Assembly: GCF_029871235.1 (NCBI RefSeq)
Contig: NZ_SSOM01000067.1
Location: 372,001-436,000 of the forward strand
DNA length: 64,000 nucleotides
DNA from: Pseudomonas sp. BN411
Lineage (GTDB): Bacteria > Pseudomonadota > Gammaproteobacteria > Pseudomonadales > Pseudomonadaceae
Reading direction: 5' to 3'
Below are positions 8,558-18,845 of the stretch, in pieces. The position numbers and the translations under genes are program-made. Position 1 is the first letter of the stretch. Each line of letters opens with the position of its first letter. Below the pieces are notes generated by a model that searched no databases, had not been told where the DNA came from, and was given only the letters and a program-made list of their open reading frames with translations.

Positions 8558-9160
8558 TCAGCGTCGGCTGGGGAGAGCGGCAATCACATCTTCTGCCTGC
8601 AGGCCTTTGTCCCGCTGGATGACCGAGAACTCCACGCGCTGCCCTTCGATGAGCACGCGGTGACCTTCCCCGCGGATGGCGCGGAAGTGCACGAAGATGT
8701 CATCCCCGGAATCGCGAGAGATGAAGCCGAAGCCCTTGGATGTGTTGAACCACTTCACCGTTCCGGTTTCGCGGTTGGACATGTCCTGGGGTAGCAGCGG
8801 AGCCTGGGTCACCTTGCGCAGGTTGATGGCCAGGTGCAGGGCAACGGCGAGGATCACGGTCAGAAGGCTGACGAGGATGGCCGGTTGAGCACCGATTTCG
8901 GGCATCGGCGCCAGGAGGATCAGCGTTTGCAAGATCACCGCCAGGACCAGCAGGGCTGAGACGAGGGTCTGCAGCTGGTTGTGCAGTCCCTTGGCCCAGG
9001 CCGGAACCACCGGTGCCAGCAGCAGGTTGAGCAGGCCGAAGAAGGCCAGGTAAAGGGCTTCGGGTTGTTGCAGGTAGGGCAGGGCGTCGGCGCGCAGGCT
9101 AGGAATGAAGGACAGCAATAAAGCGGCAGCGCCCGTCAACAGATGGACGATTTTCAACAT
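8558..9160 (-). CDS. membrane protein with C-terminal cold-shock domain
   Basis: A 200-residue protein in two parts. Residues 1-120 hold about four hydrophobic segments ([69 protein letters not shown]). Residues 130-195 are a cold-shock domain with RNP1 (KGFGFI) and RNP2 (DIFVHF) motifs. The domain should bind single-stranded nucleic acid at the inner membrane face. The frame opens at a GTG at 9175, but AAGGTGA just upstream favours the ATG at 9160. The P. aeruginosa equivalent PA0961 is annotated as a probable cold-shock protein. Confidence 0.85.
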   Translation of the reverse strand: MLKIVHLLTGAAALLLSFIPSLRADALPYLQQPEALYLAFFGLLNLLLAPVVPAWAKGLHNQLQTLVSALLVLAVILQTLILLAPMPEIGAQPAILVSLLTVILAVALHLAINLRKVTQAPLLPQDMSNRETGTVKWFNTSKGFGFISRDSGDDIFVHFRAIRGEGHRVLIEGQRVEFSVIQRDKGLQAEDVIAALPSRR

Positions 9161-9311
9161 GTTCAATGGATTCACCTTGGAAACGGAATCTCAGACGGAA
9201 AAGAGCCGGTACATGCGGGATGAAAAGGGCATGGAGCCGGCCTATGCCGCAGGTCACAGGTCGACTTGCGGCACCGGCTGTATTTAACAGCAAAGGACAG
9301 GGCTACTCAAA

Positions 9312-10379
9312 TCAAGCGGTTAGCGCTGCTTCAGGGGCTGCGGGATGCACCTGGTTGCGGCCATTGCGCTTGGCCTGGTAGAGGGCGTCGTCGGCTCGGG
9401 TGATGAGACTTTCGAGGGTGTCGCCGGGTTCCGCGAGGGCGAGGCCGAAGCTTGCGGTGATGGTGTCGAGCACTTGATCCGTGCGGCGGACCTTCACGCG
9501 CAGCGCCTGCATTTTATTGCGCAGTTGCTCGGCGAAGGTGCGGGCTGTGTTCAGGTTCTGGCAGTCACGCAACAACACGCAGAATTCTTCCCCACCGTAA
9601 CGACCCGCCATGCCGCGAGGTGGTAGCAGTTCCCGCAGTAGCTGGCCGACGTGCTGGAGCACGCGATCCCCGAGCGGATGGCCGAACTGGTCGTTGAATT
9701 GTTTGAAGTGGTCGATATCCAGCATTACTAGCGCGAGGCCTTCCTGGCCGTTCTTCAGGGACTGTTCCAGCAGGCGGGTGAAGGCCTGGCGGTTGAATAC
9801 CTGGGTCAGGCCATCCAGCGTGGCAGCCAGCTGTGCACGCTCCAACTGGTTACGCAGGTGTTGGATTTCCGCTTGGGCGGCCTGCAGGCGATAGAGGAAT
9901 TGCTCCTGCTGTTCCTGCATCAGTTGGGTGCTTTCCTGCAGGTGGTTCAGCACGCTGGGAAGGTCGTCGATGATGGGCTCGTGGAGTGCCGCCAGTCCGG
10001 CTGTCAGGCTGCTCTGGTACGCCTGGCTACCGCTGACGCTGCGGCTGACATCACCCTCGATATCATCCACCAGGTCGATGACCTGCTGCTGCCCCTGGCG
10101 CGCTTCCTCAAGCTCGCCACGGATGATGTACTCGCGAAACAGCTTGAGGGCCGAATCAGGGGGGAAGACATCGAAGTCGTTGGTGATCTTGTCCAGGCGG
10201 CGATTGAGGTCAGGCTCCATGCCCTTGCTGTAGGTGTACCAGAGGGCGTAATGCACCGGGTTCGGCGGAATGGAGTGCCGCACCATATGAGGAACGGCCT
10301 GCTTGAGCAGGTCGGCGGCCTCACGGGTTTCTTCGGGGAAAAGCTCAAGCAGCGACGGATGTTTCGGAGGCTGGCTCAT
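9312..10379 (-). CDS. diguanylate cyclase (GGDEF domain)
   Basis: A 355-residue cytoplasmic protein with an N-terminal helical sensory region (residues 1-150), a coiled-coil linker rich in Gln/Glu (150-190) and a C-terminal GGDEF domain with an intact RYGGEEF active site and the DIDHFKQFND metal/substrate motif. It should make cyclic di-GMP from two GTP. The allosteric I-site (RxxD five residues before GGEEF) is absent: the sequence there is RGMAG. The ATG at 10379 is preferred over an in-frame GTG three codons upstream. I do not recall a cyclase gene at this place in P. aeruginosa, so it may be lineage-specific. Confidence 0.9.
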   Translation of the reverse strand: MSQPPKHPSLLELFPEETREAADLLKQAVPHMVRHSIPPNPVHYALWYTYSKGMEPDLNRRLDKITNDFDVFPPDSALKLFREYIIRGELEEARQGQQQVIDLVDDIEGDVSRSVSGSQAYQSSLTAGLAALHEPIIDDLPSVLNHLQESTQLMQEQQEQFLYRLQAAQAEIQHLRNQLERAQLAATLDGLTQVFNRQAFTRLLEQSLKNGQEGLALVMLDIDHFKQFNDQFGHPLGDRVLQHVGQLLRELLPPRGMAGRYGGEEFCVLLRDCQNLNTARTFAEQLRNKMQALRVKVRRTDQVLDTITASFGLALAEPGDTLESLITRADDALYQAKRNGRNQVHPAAPEAALTA

Positions 10380-10445
10380 GCACTTCACTGTGGAGGGATG
10401 TCGAATTGCCAGAGCATAGATCAGGCGGACTGTCGCGCATAGCGA

Positions 10446-10470
10446 AAGGCCCGGTTTCCCGGGCCTTTTT
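10446..10470. terminator. intrinsic hairpin downstream of dps
   Basis: AAGGCCCGG-TTTC-CCGGGCCTT forms a 9-bp stem with TTTTT following on the plus strand and TTT on the minus strand. It lies just past the dps stop and probably ends that minus-strand transcript. Confidence 0.6.
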
Positions 10471-10484
10471 GAAGCGCCTGAAGG

Positions 10485-10955
10485 TCAGGCGGCGAGCAGG
10501 CTGCGGAGCATCCACGCGGTTTTTTCGTGGACTTGCATGCGCTGGGTCAGCAAGTCAGCGGTGGGCTCGTCGCTGACCTTGTCCAGCAGCGGGAAAATGC
10601 CACGGGCAGTGCGGACTACCGCCTCCTGGCCCTGCACCAGTTGTTTGATCATGTCTTCGGCGGCCGGCACACCTTCTTCTTCCTTGATGGAGGACAGGCG
10701 GGCGTAGGCTGCGTAGGTGCCGGGGGCTGCGAAGCCCAGGGCGCGGATACGCTCGGCGATGGAGTCGACCGCCAGGGCGAGTTCGTTGTACTGGCCTTCG
10801 AACATCAGGTGCAGGGTGTTGAACATCGGGCCGGTGACGTTCCAGTGGAAATTGTGGGTCTTGAGATAGAGGGTGTAGGTGTCAGCCAGCAGGCGGGAGA
10901 GGCCCTCTGCGATGGCTGCGCGATCCTGTTCCGCGATTCCGATGTTGATTTCCAT
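10485..10955 (-). CDS. dps: Dps-family ferritin-like DNA-protection protein
   Basis: A 156-residue four-helix ferritin-like protein. The ferroxidase-site residues are visible in [12 protein letters not shown] (His) and [25 protein letters not shown] (Glu/Asp), the classic Dps signature. It forms a dodecameric shell that oxidises iron with peroxide and protects DNA in stationary phase. The frame extends to 11060, but the ATG at 10955 has GAGAGGAGAAC upstream and gives the usual length. Equivalent to PA0962. No clear OxyR or sigma-S promoter could be assigned. Confidence 0.92.
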   Translation of the reverse strand: MEINIGIAEQDRAAIAEGLSRLLADTYTLYLKTHNFHWNVTGPMFNTLHLMFEGQYNELALAVDSIAERIRALGFAAPGTYAAYARLSSIKEEEGVPAAEDMIKQLVQGQEAVVRTARGIFPLLDKVSDEPTADLLTQRMQVHEKTAWMLRSLLAA

Positions 10956-11089
10956 ACCAGTTCTCCTCTCGGTAGCTTGCGGCCCAGACCGGGCCCGTGA
11001 TGGAAAAAGCCTAACACGGGCCGGGTACTGGTCAGCCTTGTCTTCTATCAATGAATGCAATGCTCAGAAGTTATTGGTCATCGCTGGCT

Positions 11090-11908
11090 TCATTTCTTAT
11101 TTAGCAGTTTGCCCAGTAGCCGCGGGTAGCTGGCGGGCAGTAAACGTTGCAGGTGATCGAGGAAGCGGGCGTCGGCGCCGACCATGATGCGTGGCTGTCC
11201 GGCTTGCATGCCCTTGATGATGACCTGCGCCGCCTGCTGTGCCGAGGTGCGCGCCAGCTTGTCGAAATGGACGGCCGCCTTGGCTGCATCTGTCTTGCCA
11301 TCGATACCCCGATAGAAGCGTGCCGAGCGGGCGATATTGGTGCGGATGCCGCCCGGGTGAACGCAGCTGACCTTGATGGCGGTGCCGCAGAGTTCCTGTC
11401 GCAGTGCTTCGGTGAAGCCTCGCACCGCGAACTTGCTGGCATTGTAGGCGCCCTGGGTGGGCATGCTGACGATGCCAAAGATGCTCGATACGTTGACGAT
11501 ATGCCCTTCGCCCTGGTTCAGCAGGTGAGGAAGGAAGGCCTTGGTGCCGTGGACCACGCCCCAGAAGTTGATGCCCATCAGCCATTCGAAATCGTCGTAG
11601 CGCAGCTCAGCGATGGTTTGGGAAACCGCCACGCCGGCATTGTTGATCACCAGGTCGGTTCGCCCGTGTCGGGCCATAACGCTGTCGGCGAAAGCGTGAA
11701 CGGCCTCGCGATCGGAGACGTCCAGTGCGTGGGTGGATAGTTGCAGGCCTTCGCGGCGCAGTGGCGTTGCGGTGGCTTCGAGACCGTCGGCGTCGATGTC
11801 GGCAAGGGCCAGATGGCAACCCATGTCTGCCAACTGATGGGCGAGGGCGCGGCCGATGCCGGACCCCGCTCCCGTGATGACTGCGACTTTCCCTGCAAGC
11901 GACTGCAT
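11090..11908 (-). CDS. short-chain dehydrogenase/reductase
   Basis: A 272-residue classical SDR. It shows the NAD(P)-binding TGAGSGIGRALA at residues 12-23, the NNAG motif, the catalytic Ser in NVSSIFG, and YNASK with catalytic Tyr and Lys. The ATG at 11908 follows AAGGAGTGAAG, so the longer frame to 12049 is not used. The substrate cannot be predicted. It sits between dps and aspS, genes I recall as adjacent in P. aeruginosa, so it looks like an insertion in this lineage. Confidence 0.88.
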   Translation of the reverse strand: MQSLAGKVAVITGAGSGIGRALAHQLADMGCHLALADIDADGLEATATPLRREGLQLSTHALDVSDREAVHAFADSVMARHGRTDLVINNAGVAVSQTIAELRYDDFEWLMGINFWGVVHGTKAFLPHLLNQGEGHIVNVSSIFGIVSMPTQGAYNASKFAVRGFTEALRQELCGTAIKVSCVHPGGIRTNIARSARFYRGIDGKTDAAKAAVHFDKLARTSAQQAAQVIIKGMQAGQPRIMVGADARFLDHLQRLLPASYPRLLGKLLNKK

Positions 11909-12035
11909 CTTCACTCCTTCCTTGTGTGCTTCGCGTCCGTCCGTCGGGCGAGTGCTGGCGAGCTTAGACACTGCCCGGTGGCCCAGCAAGGGAACCCGCT
12001 CCCGATCAGGGCTCGCGGGGTGGAGGGGAGGGCGG

Positions 12036-12064
12036 CTGCGCGGTAGCAATTTACGCTATATAAT
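12036..12064 (+). promoter_or_regulatory. putative aspS promoter
   Basis: A perfect -10 element TATAAT lies at 12059-12064, about 117 bp before the aspS start, preceded by a TTTACGC stretch. The region 17 bp upstream is a poor -35 (CTGCGC), so this is a partial match only. Confidence 0.35.
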
Positions 12065-12180
12065 CCCGCTCTTTGCCGCGAACCCCGGCCTGTCCGGCAG
12101 GGGGTTGCACCTCCGCCGGATGCTCCGTCGCCTCAGGGCGGGCGGACGAATTCACGACTCAAGAGAAGCGAAACACGACC

Positions 12181-13956
12181 ATGATGCGCAGCCACTATTG
12201 CGGCCAACTGAACGAGAGCCTGGACGGCCAGGAAATCACCCTCTGCGGTTGGGTACACCGCCGCCGCGACCACGGCGGGGTCATTTTCCTCGATATCCGT
12301 GATCGCGAAGGCCTGGCCCAGGTGGTGTTCGACCCGGATCGCGAAGAAACCTTCGCCCGCGCCGACCGTGTCCGCAGCGAGTTCGTGGTCAAGATCACCG
12401 GCAAAGTCCGCCTGCGTCCGGAAGGCGCGCGTAACTCCAACATGGCGTCCGGTGCCATCGAAGTGCTGGGCTACGAGCTGGAAGTCCTCAACCAGGCCGA
12501 GACCCCGCCGTTCCCGCTGGACGAATACTCCGACGTGGGCGAAGAAACCCGCCTGCGCTACCGCTTCATCGACCTGCGTCGTCCGGAAATGGCTGCCAAG
12601 CTGAAGCTGCGCGCGCGCATCACCAGCAGCATCCGCCGCTACCTGGACGAAAACGGCTTCCTCGACGTCGAGACTCCGATCCTCGGTCGCCCGACTCCGG
12701 AAGGCGCACGCGACTACCTGGTGCCGAGCCGTACCTACCCGGGCCACTTCTTCGCCCTGCCGCAGTCGCCCCAGCTGTTCAAGCAGCTGCTGATGGTGGC
12801 CGGCTTCGACCGCTACTACCAGATCGCCAAGTGCTTCCGTGACGAAGACCTGCGTGCCGACCGCCAGCCGGAATTCACCCAGATCGACATCGAGACCAGC
12901 TTCCTGGAAGAAAGCGACATCATCGAAATCACCGAGAAGATGGTGCGTCAGCTGTTCAAGGAAGTGCTGGATGTCGAGTTCGACGAGTTCCCGCACATGC
13001 CGTTCGAAGAAGCCATGCGCCGCTATGGCTCCGACAAGCCTGACCTGCGTATCCCGCTGGAACTGGTCGATGTAGCCGACCAACTGAAGGGCGTGGAATT
13101 CAAGGTGTTCTCCGGCCCGGCCAACGATCCGAAAGGCCGCGTCGCCGCTCTGCGCGTACCGGGCGCCGCTTCCATGCCGCGCAGCCAGATCGACGATTAC
13201 ACCAAGTTCGTCGGCATCTATGGCGCCAAGGGCTTGGCCTACATCAAGGTCAACGAGCGCGCCAAGGGCGTCGAAGGCCTGCAGTCGCCGATCGTCAAGT
13301 TCATCCCCGAAGAGAACCTCAATGTGATCCTCGACCGCGTCGGCGCGGTTGATGGCGACATCGTGTTCTTCGGCGCCGACAAGGCCAAGATCGTCTGCGA
13401 CGCACTGGGCGCCCTGCGTATCAAGGTCGGCCATGATCTCAAGCTGCTCACCAAGGAGTGGGCGCCGATGTGGGTCGTGGACTTCCCGATGTTCGAAGAG
13501 AACGACGACGGCAGCCTGACTTCGCTGCACCATCCGTTCACCTCGCCCAAGTGCTCTCCGCAGGAGCTGGAAGTCAACCCGGCCGCCGCGCTGTCCCGCG
13601 CGTACGACATGGTGCTCAACGGCACCGAACTGGGCGGCGGTTCCATCCGTATCCACGACAAGTCCATGCAGCAGGCGGTATTCCGCGTGCTCGGCATCGA
13701 CGACGCGGAGCAGGAAGAGAAGTTCGGCTTCCTCCTCGATGCGCTGAAGTACGGTGCACCGCCGCACGGTGGCCTGGCCTTCGGTCTGGACCGTCTGGTG
13801 ATGCTGATGACCGGCGCTTCTTCGATTCGCGAAGTGATCGCCTTCCCGAAAACCCAGAGTGCTGGCGATGTCATGACCCAGGCACCGGGTACCGTGGACG
13901 CCAAGGCCCTGCGCGAGCTGAACATTCGCCTGCGCGAACAGGCCAAGGCCGAGTAA
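12181..13956 (+). CDS. aspS: aspartyl-tRNA synthetase
   Basis: A 591-residue class IIb synthetase, identical in length to the P. aeruginosa enzyme. The N-terminal OB-fold anticodon-binding domain ([20 protein letters not shown]) leads to class II motif 2 ([16 protein letters not shown], about residue 219) and motif 3 ([11 protein letters not shown], about residue 530), with the bacterial GAD insertion between them. P. aeruginosa AspRS is known to be non-discriminating and also charges tRNA-Asn; the same is expected here. Two ATGs stand in tandem at 12181 and 12184. pmpR and ruvCAB follow. Confidence 0.97.
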   Translation: MMRSHYCGQLNESLDGQEITLCGWVHRRRDHGGVIFLDIRDREGLAQVVFDPDREETFARADRVRSEFVVKITGKVRLRPEGARNSNMASGAIEVLGYELEVLNQAETPPFPLDEYSDVGEETRLRYRFIDLRRPEMAAKLKLRARITSSIRRYLDENGFLDVETPILGRPTPEGARDYLVPSRTYPGHFFALPQSPQLFKQLLMVAGFDRYYQIAKCFRDEDLRADRQPEFTQIDIETSFLEESDIIEITEKMVRQLFKEVLDVEFDEFPHMPFEEAMRRYGSDKPDLRIPLELVDVADQLKGVEFKVFSGPANDPKGRVAALRVPGAASMPRSQIDDYTKFVGIYGAKGLAYIKVNERAKGVEGLQSPIVKFIPEENLNVILDRVGAVDGDIVFFGADKAKIVCDALGALRIKVGHDLKLLTKEWAPMWVVDFPMFEENDDGSLTSLHHPFTSPKCSPQELEVNPAAALSRAYDMVLNGTELGGGSIRIHDKSMQQAVFRVLGIDDAEQEEKFGFLLDALKYGAPPHGGLAFGLDRLVMLMTGASSIREVIAFPKTQSAGDVMTQAPGTVDAKALRELNIRLREQAKAE

Positions 13957-14018
13957 TCAGAACCAACCCAAGACGGCGCCACAGGGCGCCGTCCGTTATA
14001 GAGAGTACGGAGTGAGTT

Positions 14019-14768
14019 ATGGCTGGTCATTCCAAATGGGCCAACATCAAGCACCGCAAAGAACGCCAGGATGCCAAGCGCGGCAAGATCTTCACCAAGC
14101 TCATCCGTGAGCTGACCGTTGCTGCCAAGCATGGTGGCGGCAACCCGGCGGACAACCCGCGTCTGCGTCTGGCTGTGGATAAAGCGCTGACCGCGAACAT
14201 GACCCGCGACACCATCGATCGCGCCATCGCCCGTGGTGCCGGCTCCAACGAAGCCGACAACATGGTCGAACTCAGCTACGAAGGTTACGCACCGAGCGGC
14301 GTGGCCATCATCATCGAAGCCATGACTGACAACCGCAACCGCACCGCGGCAGAAGTGCGTCATGCCTTCAGCAAGTGCGGCGGCAACCTGGGTACCGATG
14401 GTTCGGTGGCCTACATGTTCGACCGCAAGGGCCAGATCAGCTACGCGCCTGGCGTGAACGAAGAAGCCCTGATGGAAGCAGCCCTGGAAGCTGGTGCTGA
14501 TGACGTCGTGGCTGACGAAGACGGCTCCGTCGAGGTCTACACCACCTTCGCCGACTTCCTCTCGGTGAACGAGGCGCTGACCGCCGCCGGCTTCAAGGGC
14601 GACGAGGCTGAAGTGGCGATGATCCCGTCGATCACCGCGCCAATCGCCGACCTGGAAACCGCGCAGAAGGTGATGAAGCTGATCGACATGCTGGAAGACC
14701 TGGACGATGTCCAGAACGTCTACCACAACGCTGAGATCTCGGACGAGATCATGGAGCAGCTCGGCTGA
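14019..14768 (+). CDS. pmpR: YebC/PmpR-family transcriptional regulator
   Basis: A 249-residue YebC-family protein ([22 protein letters not shown] start, with the conserved [11 protein letters not shown] segment). In P. aeruginosa the PA0964 product PmpR represses the pqsR quorum regulator; other family members act on translation of polyproline stretches. The ATG at 14019 is well placed after GAGTACGGAGTGAGTT. It lies between aspS and ruvC and ends in its own terminator, so ruvC probably has a separate promoter. Confidence 0.95.
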   Translation: MAGHSKWANIKHRKERQDAKRGKIFTKLIRELTVAAKHGGGNPADNPRLRLAVDKALTANMTRDTIDRAIARGAGSNEADNMVELSYEGYAPSGVAIIIEAMTDNRNRTAAEVRHAFSKCGGNLGTDGSVAYMFDRKGQISYAPGVNEEALMEAALEAGADDVVADEDGSVEVYTTFADFLSVNEALTAAGFKGDEAEVAMIPSITAPIADLETAQKVMKLIDMLEDLDDVQNVYHNAEISDEIMEQLG

Positions 14769-14786
14769 GTGCTGGCGTGATCCCGA

Positions 14787-14823
14787 AGCCGGAAGTCGCC
14801 TCGAGCGCTTCCGGCTTTTTTGT
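14787..14823 (+). terminator. intrinsic terminator after pmpR
   Basis: AGCCGGAAG and CTTCCGGCT form a 9-bp stem with a 12-nt loop, followed by TTTTTTG. Confidence 0.82.
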
Positions 14824-14904
14824 TGGCGGACGGCTCCGTATACTCGCGGCTGGATAAATAGACAGTGTGCTGGCCTTGTACCGGCCTGTGGAGTTGGCGG
14901 CTGC

Positions 14905-15429
14905 ATGACCCTGATTCTTGGTATCGACCCCGGTTCGCGCATCACCGGCTACGGTGTGGTTCGTGACACCGGGCGTGGCTGCGAGTACATCGCCTCGGGC
15001 TGCATCCGTACCGGCGCTGGCGCGTTGCACGAGCGCCTGCAGATCGTCTTTCGCGGCGTCAGCGAAGTCATTCGCTCCTATGAGCCGGTGACCATGGGCA
15101 TCGAGCAGGTGTTCATGGCGCGCAATGCCGATTCCGCCCTCAAGCTGGGTCAGGCCCGTGGTGCCGCCATCGTCGCGGCGGCCGAGGCGGGCCTCGAGAT
15201 CGCCGAATACACTGCCAGCCAGGTCAAGCAGGCTATCGCCGGTACCGGCGGTGCCGACAAGCAGCAGGTGCAGATGATGGTGATGCACCTGCTCAAGCTG
15301 GTGCAGAAACCGCAGATCGACGCCTCGGACGCCCTGGCAATCGCCCTGTGCCACGCGCATCACCGGCAGAGCCTTATTCCCCATGGACTGGCCACCGCCA
15401 AGCGGCGTGGCGGCCGTCTCCGTTTGTAA
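14905..15429 (+). CDS. ruvC: Holliday junction resolvase RuvC
   Basis: A 174-residue RNase H-fold nuclease. The first catalytic Asp is in ILGIDPG (residue 8), a conserved Glu in GIEQVF, and two Asp in DASDALAIA near the C-terminus. It resolves Holliday junctions together with RuvAB. The frame opens upstream at 14707 inside pmpR, but the ATG at 14905 gives the universal N-terminus [11 protein letters not shown]. ruvA starts 21 bp after the stop. Confidence 0.97.
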   Translation: MTLILGIDPGSRITGYGVVRDTGRGCEYIASGCIRTGAGALHERLQIVFRGVSEVIRSYEPVTMGIEQVFMARNADSALKLGQARGAAIVAAAEAGLEIAEYTASQVKQAIAGTGGADKQQVQMMVMHLLKLVQKPQIDASDALAIALCHAHHRQSLIPHGLATAKRRGGRLRL

Positions 15430-15450
15430 TCAATTCAAAGGACGCTATTC

Positions 15451-16056
15451 GTGATTGGACGCCTGCGCGGCAACCTGGCGGAAAAGCAACCGCCGCACCT
15501 GATTCTCGACGTCAACGGTGTTGGCTATGAGCTGGAAGTGCCTATGACCACCCTCTATCGCCTTCCTTCGGTGGGTGAGCCGGTGACCCTGCACACCCAC
15601 CTGGTGGTGCGCGAGGATGCTCATTTGCTCTATGGCTTCTTCGAGAAGCGTGAGCGCGAGCTGTTCCGGGAGCTGATCCGCCTGAACGGCGTTGGTCCGA
15701 AACTGGCCCTGGCGCTGATGTCCGGCCTGGAAGTGGATGAGCTGGTGCGCTGCGTGCAGGCGCAGGACACCTCTACCCTGGTGAAGATTCCGGGCGTCGG
15801 CAAGAAGACCGCTGAACGCCTGCTGGTGGAGCTCAAGGATCGCTTCAAAGCCTGGGAAAGCATGCCGGCCATCGCCACCCTGGTGGTCGAACCCAGGGTT
15901 GGCGTGGCAGTCTCCAGTGCGGAGAATGACGCCCTGGCCGCACTGATCGCCCTCGGCTTCAAGCCTCAGGAAGCCAGCCGCGCGGTCTCCGCTATCAAGG
16001 AAGACGGGCTGTCCAGTGAAGAAATGATCCGCCGCGCCCTGAAAGGAATGGTGTAA
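15451..16056 (+). CDS. ruvA: Holliday junction helicase subunit RuvA
   Basis: A 201-residue protein starting at GTG ([12 protein letters not shown]). It has the N-terminal OB fold, a helix-hairpin-helix DNA-binding centre ([14 protein letters not shown] and [16 protein letters not shown]) and the C-terminal domain III that contacts RuvB ([12 protein letters not shown]). A RuvA tetramer holds the four-way junction. ruvB starts 6 bp after the stop. Length matches the P. aeruginosa protein. Confidence 0.97.
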   Translation: MIGRLRGNLAEKQPPHLILDVNGVGYELEVPMTTLYRLPSVGEPVTLHTHLVVREDAHLLYGFFEKRERELFRELIRLNGVGPKLALALMSGLEVDELVRCVQAQDTSTLVKIPGVGKKTAERLLVELKDRFKAWESMPAIATLVVEPRVGVAVSSAENDALAALIALGFKPQEASRAVSAIKEDGLSSEEMIRRALKGMV

Positions 16057-16062
16057 GTCCGC

Positions 16063-17115
16063 ATGATCGAAGCCGACCGCCTCATCACTGCCAGCAGTCG
16101 CGACCGCGACGAACAGCTGGACCGTGCCATTCGCCCGTTGCGGCTGGCCGACTACATCGGCCAGCCGGTGGTGCGCGAGCAGATGGAGCTGTTCATCCAG
16201 GCTGCCAAGGGGCGCAGCGAGGCCCTCGACCATACCCTGATCTTCGGCCCGCCTGGTTTGGGCAAGACGACCCTGGCGAACATCATCGCCAGCGAGATGG
16301 GCGTAGCCATCAAGAGCACCTCTGGCCCGGTACTGGAGCGGCCCGGCGATCTCGCGGCGCTGCTGACCAACCTGGAAGCCGGCGACGTGCTCTTCGTCGA
16401 CGAAATCCACCGCCTCTCACCCATCGTCGAAGAGGTGCTCTATCCGGCGATGGAGGACTTCCAACTCGACATCATGATTGGTGAAGGCCCGGCGGCCCGT
16501 TCGATCAAGCTGGACCTGCCACCCTTCACCCTGGTGGGTGCCACCACCCGTGCCGGCATGCTGACCAACCCGCTGCGCGACCGCTTCGGCATCGTCCAGC
16601 GCCTGGAGTTCTATAGCACCCAGGACCTGTCGACCATCGTCGCCCGATCCGCCGGTATCCTCGGATTGCAGATCGAGCCCGAGGGCGCCTTCGAGATCGC
16701 GCGGCGTGCCCGTGGTACGCCGCGGATCGCCAACCGCCTGTTGCGTCGGGTGCGAGATTTCGCCGAGGTTCGTGGTGAGGGGCACATCACCCGCATCATC
16801 GCCGACAAGGCACTGAATCTGCTGGACGTCGATGAACGTGGCTTCGACCACCAGGACAGGCGTCTACTGCTGACGATGATCGACAAGTTCGATGGCGGCC
16901 CGGTGGGGATCGACAACCTGGCGGCGGCGATCAGCGAAGAACGCCACACGATCGAAGATGTTCTCGAGCCCTACCTGATCCAGCAGGGCTACATCATGCG
17001 GACGCCGAGGGGGAGGGTGGTCACCCGTCATGCCTACTTACACTTCGGGCTGAACCTGCCCAAACGTATGGCGGACAATCCGACCGCCGATCTGTTCGGT
17101 TCGGGTGACGATTAG
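16063..17115 (+). CDS. ruvB: Holliday junction branch-migration ATPase RuvB
   Basis: A 350-residue AAA+ motor. Walker A is [10 protein letters not shown] (about residues 62-71), Walker B is VDEIHRL, sensor 1 lies in GATTRAG, and the C-terminal winged helix contains RTPRGRVVT. Hexameric rings flanking RuvA drive branch migration. It is the last gene of ruvCAB and is followed by 92 bp before the ybgC-tol operon. Confidence 0.97.
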   Translation: MIEADRLITASSRDRDEQLDRAIRPLRLADYIGQPVVREQMELFIQAAKGRSEALDHTLIFGPPGLGKTTLANIIASEMGVAIKSTSGPVLERPGDLAALLTNLEAGDVLFVDEIHRLSPIVEEVLYPAMEDFQLDIMIGEGPAARSIKLDLPPFTLVGATTRAGMLTNPLRDRFGIVQRLEFYSTQDLSTIVARSAGILGLQIEPEGAFEIARRARGTPRIANRLLRRVRDFAEVRGEGHITRIIADKALNLLDVDERGFDHQDRRLLLTMIDKFDGGPVGIDNLAAAISEERHTIEDVLEPYLIQQGYIMRTPRGRVVTRHAYLHFGLNLPKRMADNPTADLFGSGDD

Positions 17116-17207
17116 ACGCTTCCGTGGTCGAAGCGCTCGGCAGGGATGCAGCCATGAAAAAACAGTTGCCTGGCCGGATTGGCAACCTTAGGAGTAAGCA
17201 CTAGAGT

Positions 17208-17654
17208 ATGCGCGCGCAAAATGGGGCCCAGCCGTTCCAGCATCGCTGTCGTGTCTATTACGAAGACACCGATGCCGGCGGAATCGTCTACTACGTCAAT
17301 TACCTCAAGTTCATGGAGCGGGCTCGAACCGAGCGTCTGCGCAGTCTGGGCTTTGCCCAGTCCGAGCTGGCCGGGGAGAACCTGCTGTTCGTCGTGCATT
17401 CGGCCGAGGCGCGCTATGTGGCGCCTGCGAAGCTGGACGACGAGCTGAACGTCAGTGCCGAGGTAATGGAGTTGAACCGTGCGAGCCTGCGTTTTCGTCA
17501 ACAGGTCAGGCGCGCTTCCGATGATGCACTGCTATGCGAAGGGCAATTCCTGATTGCCTGTGTACGTGCCGACAGTTTGAAACCCCGGGCGATTCCCGAA
17601 GCGCTGCGTGAAGCCTTCGCCGCCGACCCGGGTCTATTCCCAGCAGGAGATTAA
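17208..17654 (+). CDS. ybgC: Tol-Pal system-associated acyl-CoA thioesterase
   Basis: A 148-residue hotdog-fold thioesterase. The family signature [26 protein letters not shown] includes the catalytic Asp. YbgC hydrolyses acyl-CoA and is linked to phospholipid metabolism at the inner membrane. It heads the tol-pal operon, with tolQ starting 2 bp after its stop, the standard arrangement in Gammaproteobacteria. Confidence 0.95.
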   Translation: MRAQNGAQPFQHRCRVYYEDTDAGGIVYYVNYLKFMERARTERLRSLGFAQSELAGENLLFVVHSAEARYVAPAKLDDELNVSAEVMELNRASLRFRQQVRRASDDALLCEGQFLIACVRADSLKPRAIPEALREAFAADPGLFPAGD

Positions 17655-17656
17655 GC

Positions 17657-18352
17657 GTGGAAGCCAACGTCGTCGACCATACCTCCATGTGGAGCCTGAT
17701 CAGCAACGCCAGTATCGTGGTGCAGCTGGTCATGCTGACCCTGGTGGCCGCATCGGTCACCTCCTGGATCATGATTTTCCAGCGCAGCAACATGCTGCGT
17801 GCCGCCAAGAAGTCCCTGGAGACTTTCGAAGAGCGCTTCTGGTCCGGTATCGACCTGTCCAAGCTGTACCGCCAGGCGGGCAGCAACCCGGACCCGGACT
17901 GCGGTGTGGAGCAGATCTTCCGTGCCGGCTTCAAGGAGTTCTCCCGTCTGCGCCAGCAGGCCGGCGTCGACCCGGACGCGGTGATGGAAGGTGTTGCCCG
18001 TGCCATGCGCGTGGCCATCTCCCGTGAGGAAGAGAAGCTTGAACAGAGCCTGCCGTTCCTCGCCACTGTCGGTTCCACCAGCCCGTACATCGGCCTGTTC
18101 GGTACCGTGTGGGGCATCATGAACTCCTTCCGCGGCCTGGCCCAGGTACAGCAGGCGACCCTGGCCACCGTGGCCCCCGGCATCGCCGAGGCTCTGATCG
18201 CCACTGCGATCGGCCTGTTCGCCGCGATCCCGGCCGTTATCGCCTACAACCGCTTCGCCGCTCGCGGTGAAACCCTTGTTGGCCGCTACTACACCTTCGC
18301 CGACGAGTTCCAGGCCATCCTGCACCGCAAGGTGCATACCAGCGACGAGTAA
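17657..18352 (+). CDS. tolQ: Tol-Pal system proton channel subunit TolQ
   Basis: A 231-residue inner-membrane protein of the ExbB/MotA/TolQ family. Three hydrophobic helices are visible: about residues 15-40 (IVVQLVMLTLVAASVTSWIMIF), 135-165 (TSPYIGLFGTVWGIMNSF) and 170-200 (GIAEALIATAIGLFAAIPAVIAY). With TolR it uses the proton gradient to energise TolA for outer-membrane constriction during division. It begins with a GTG at 17657, 2 bp after ybgC. Confidence 0.97.
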   Translation: MEANVVDHTSMWSLISNASIVVQLVMLTLVAASVTSWIMIFQRSNMLRAAKKSLETFEERFWSGIDLSKLYRQAGSNPDPDCGVEQIFRAGFKEFSRLRQQAGVDPDAVMEGVARAMRVAISREEEKLEQSLPFLATVGSTSPYIGLFGTVWGIMNSFRGLAQVQQATLATVAPGIAEALIATAIGLFAAIPAVIAYNRFAARGETLVGRYYTFADEFQAILHRKVHTSDE

Positions 18353-18386
18353 GTCGCCGGGACCCTGACAGGAAAGGTTTCAAGCA

Positions 18387-18845
18387 ATGGCCAGAATCCG
18401 CCAAAAACGCAAACCGGTCGCCGAGATGAACGTCGTGCCTTACATCGACGTCATGCTCGTGCTGCTGGTGATCTTCATGGTCACCGCGCCCATGCTCAAC
18501 CAGGGCGTCAAGGTCGACCTGCCGAAGGTCTCCAGCGAGGCCCTGCCGCAGGACAACAATGCTCGCGTCCTGACCATCTCCATCAAGGCCGACAAGTCCT
18601 ACTACTGGAACATGGGCGAAGAGGTCCAGACCGACCAGACCCGCAAGAGCGAGACCTCGGTTTCCCTCGACCAGCTGGTCCAGGCGGCCTCCGGCATCAT
18701 GGCCGAGAACAGCCGCCAGGGTAAGACCGTGCAGGTCTTCGTTCGTGGCGACAAGACAGTCGACTACGGCGCCGTGATGGCTGTGATGGGCGGCCTGCAG
18801 AAGGCTGGCGTGGCCAACGTCGGGCTGATCACCGAGGCGCCCTGA
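18387..18845 (+). CDS. tolR: Tol-Pal system protein TolR
   Basis: A 152-residue protein with one N-terminal membrane helix that contains the proton-carrying Asp (NVVPYIDVMLVLLVIFMVTAPM, Asp near residue 23) and a periplasmic domain. Part of the TolQR motor. Its stop overlaps the tolA start by one base (TGATG), indicating translational coupling. Confidence 0.97.
   Translation: MARIRQKRKPVAEMNVVPYIDVMLVLLVIFMVTAPMLNQGVKVDLPKVSSEALPQDNNARVLTISIKADKSYYWNMGEEVQTDQTRKSETSVSLDQLVQAASGIMAENSRQGKTVQVFVRGDKTVDYGAVMAVMGGLQKAGVANVGLITEAP

Noticed and set aside
12133-13767. 544-residue minus-strand ORF opposite aspS
   Set aside because: Shadow of aspS codon bias; no recognisable domain and no start signal.
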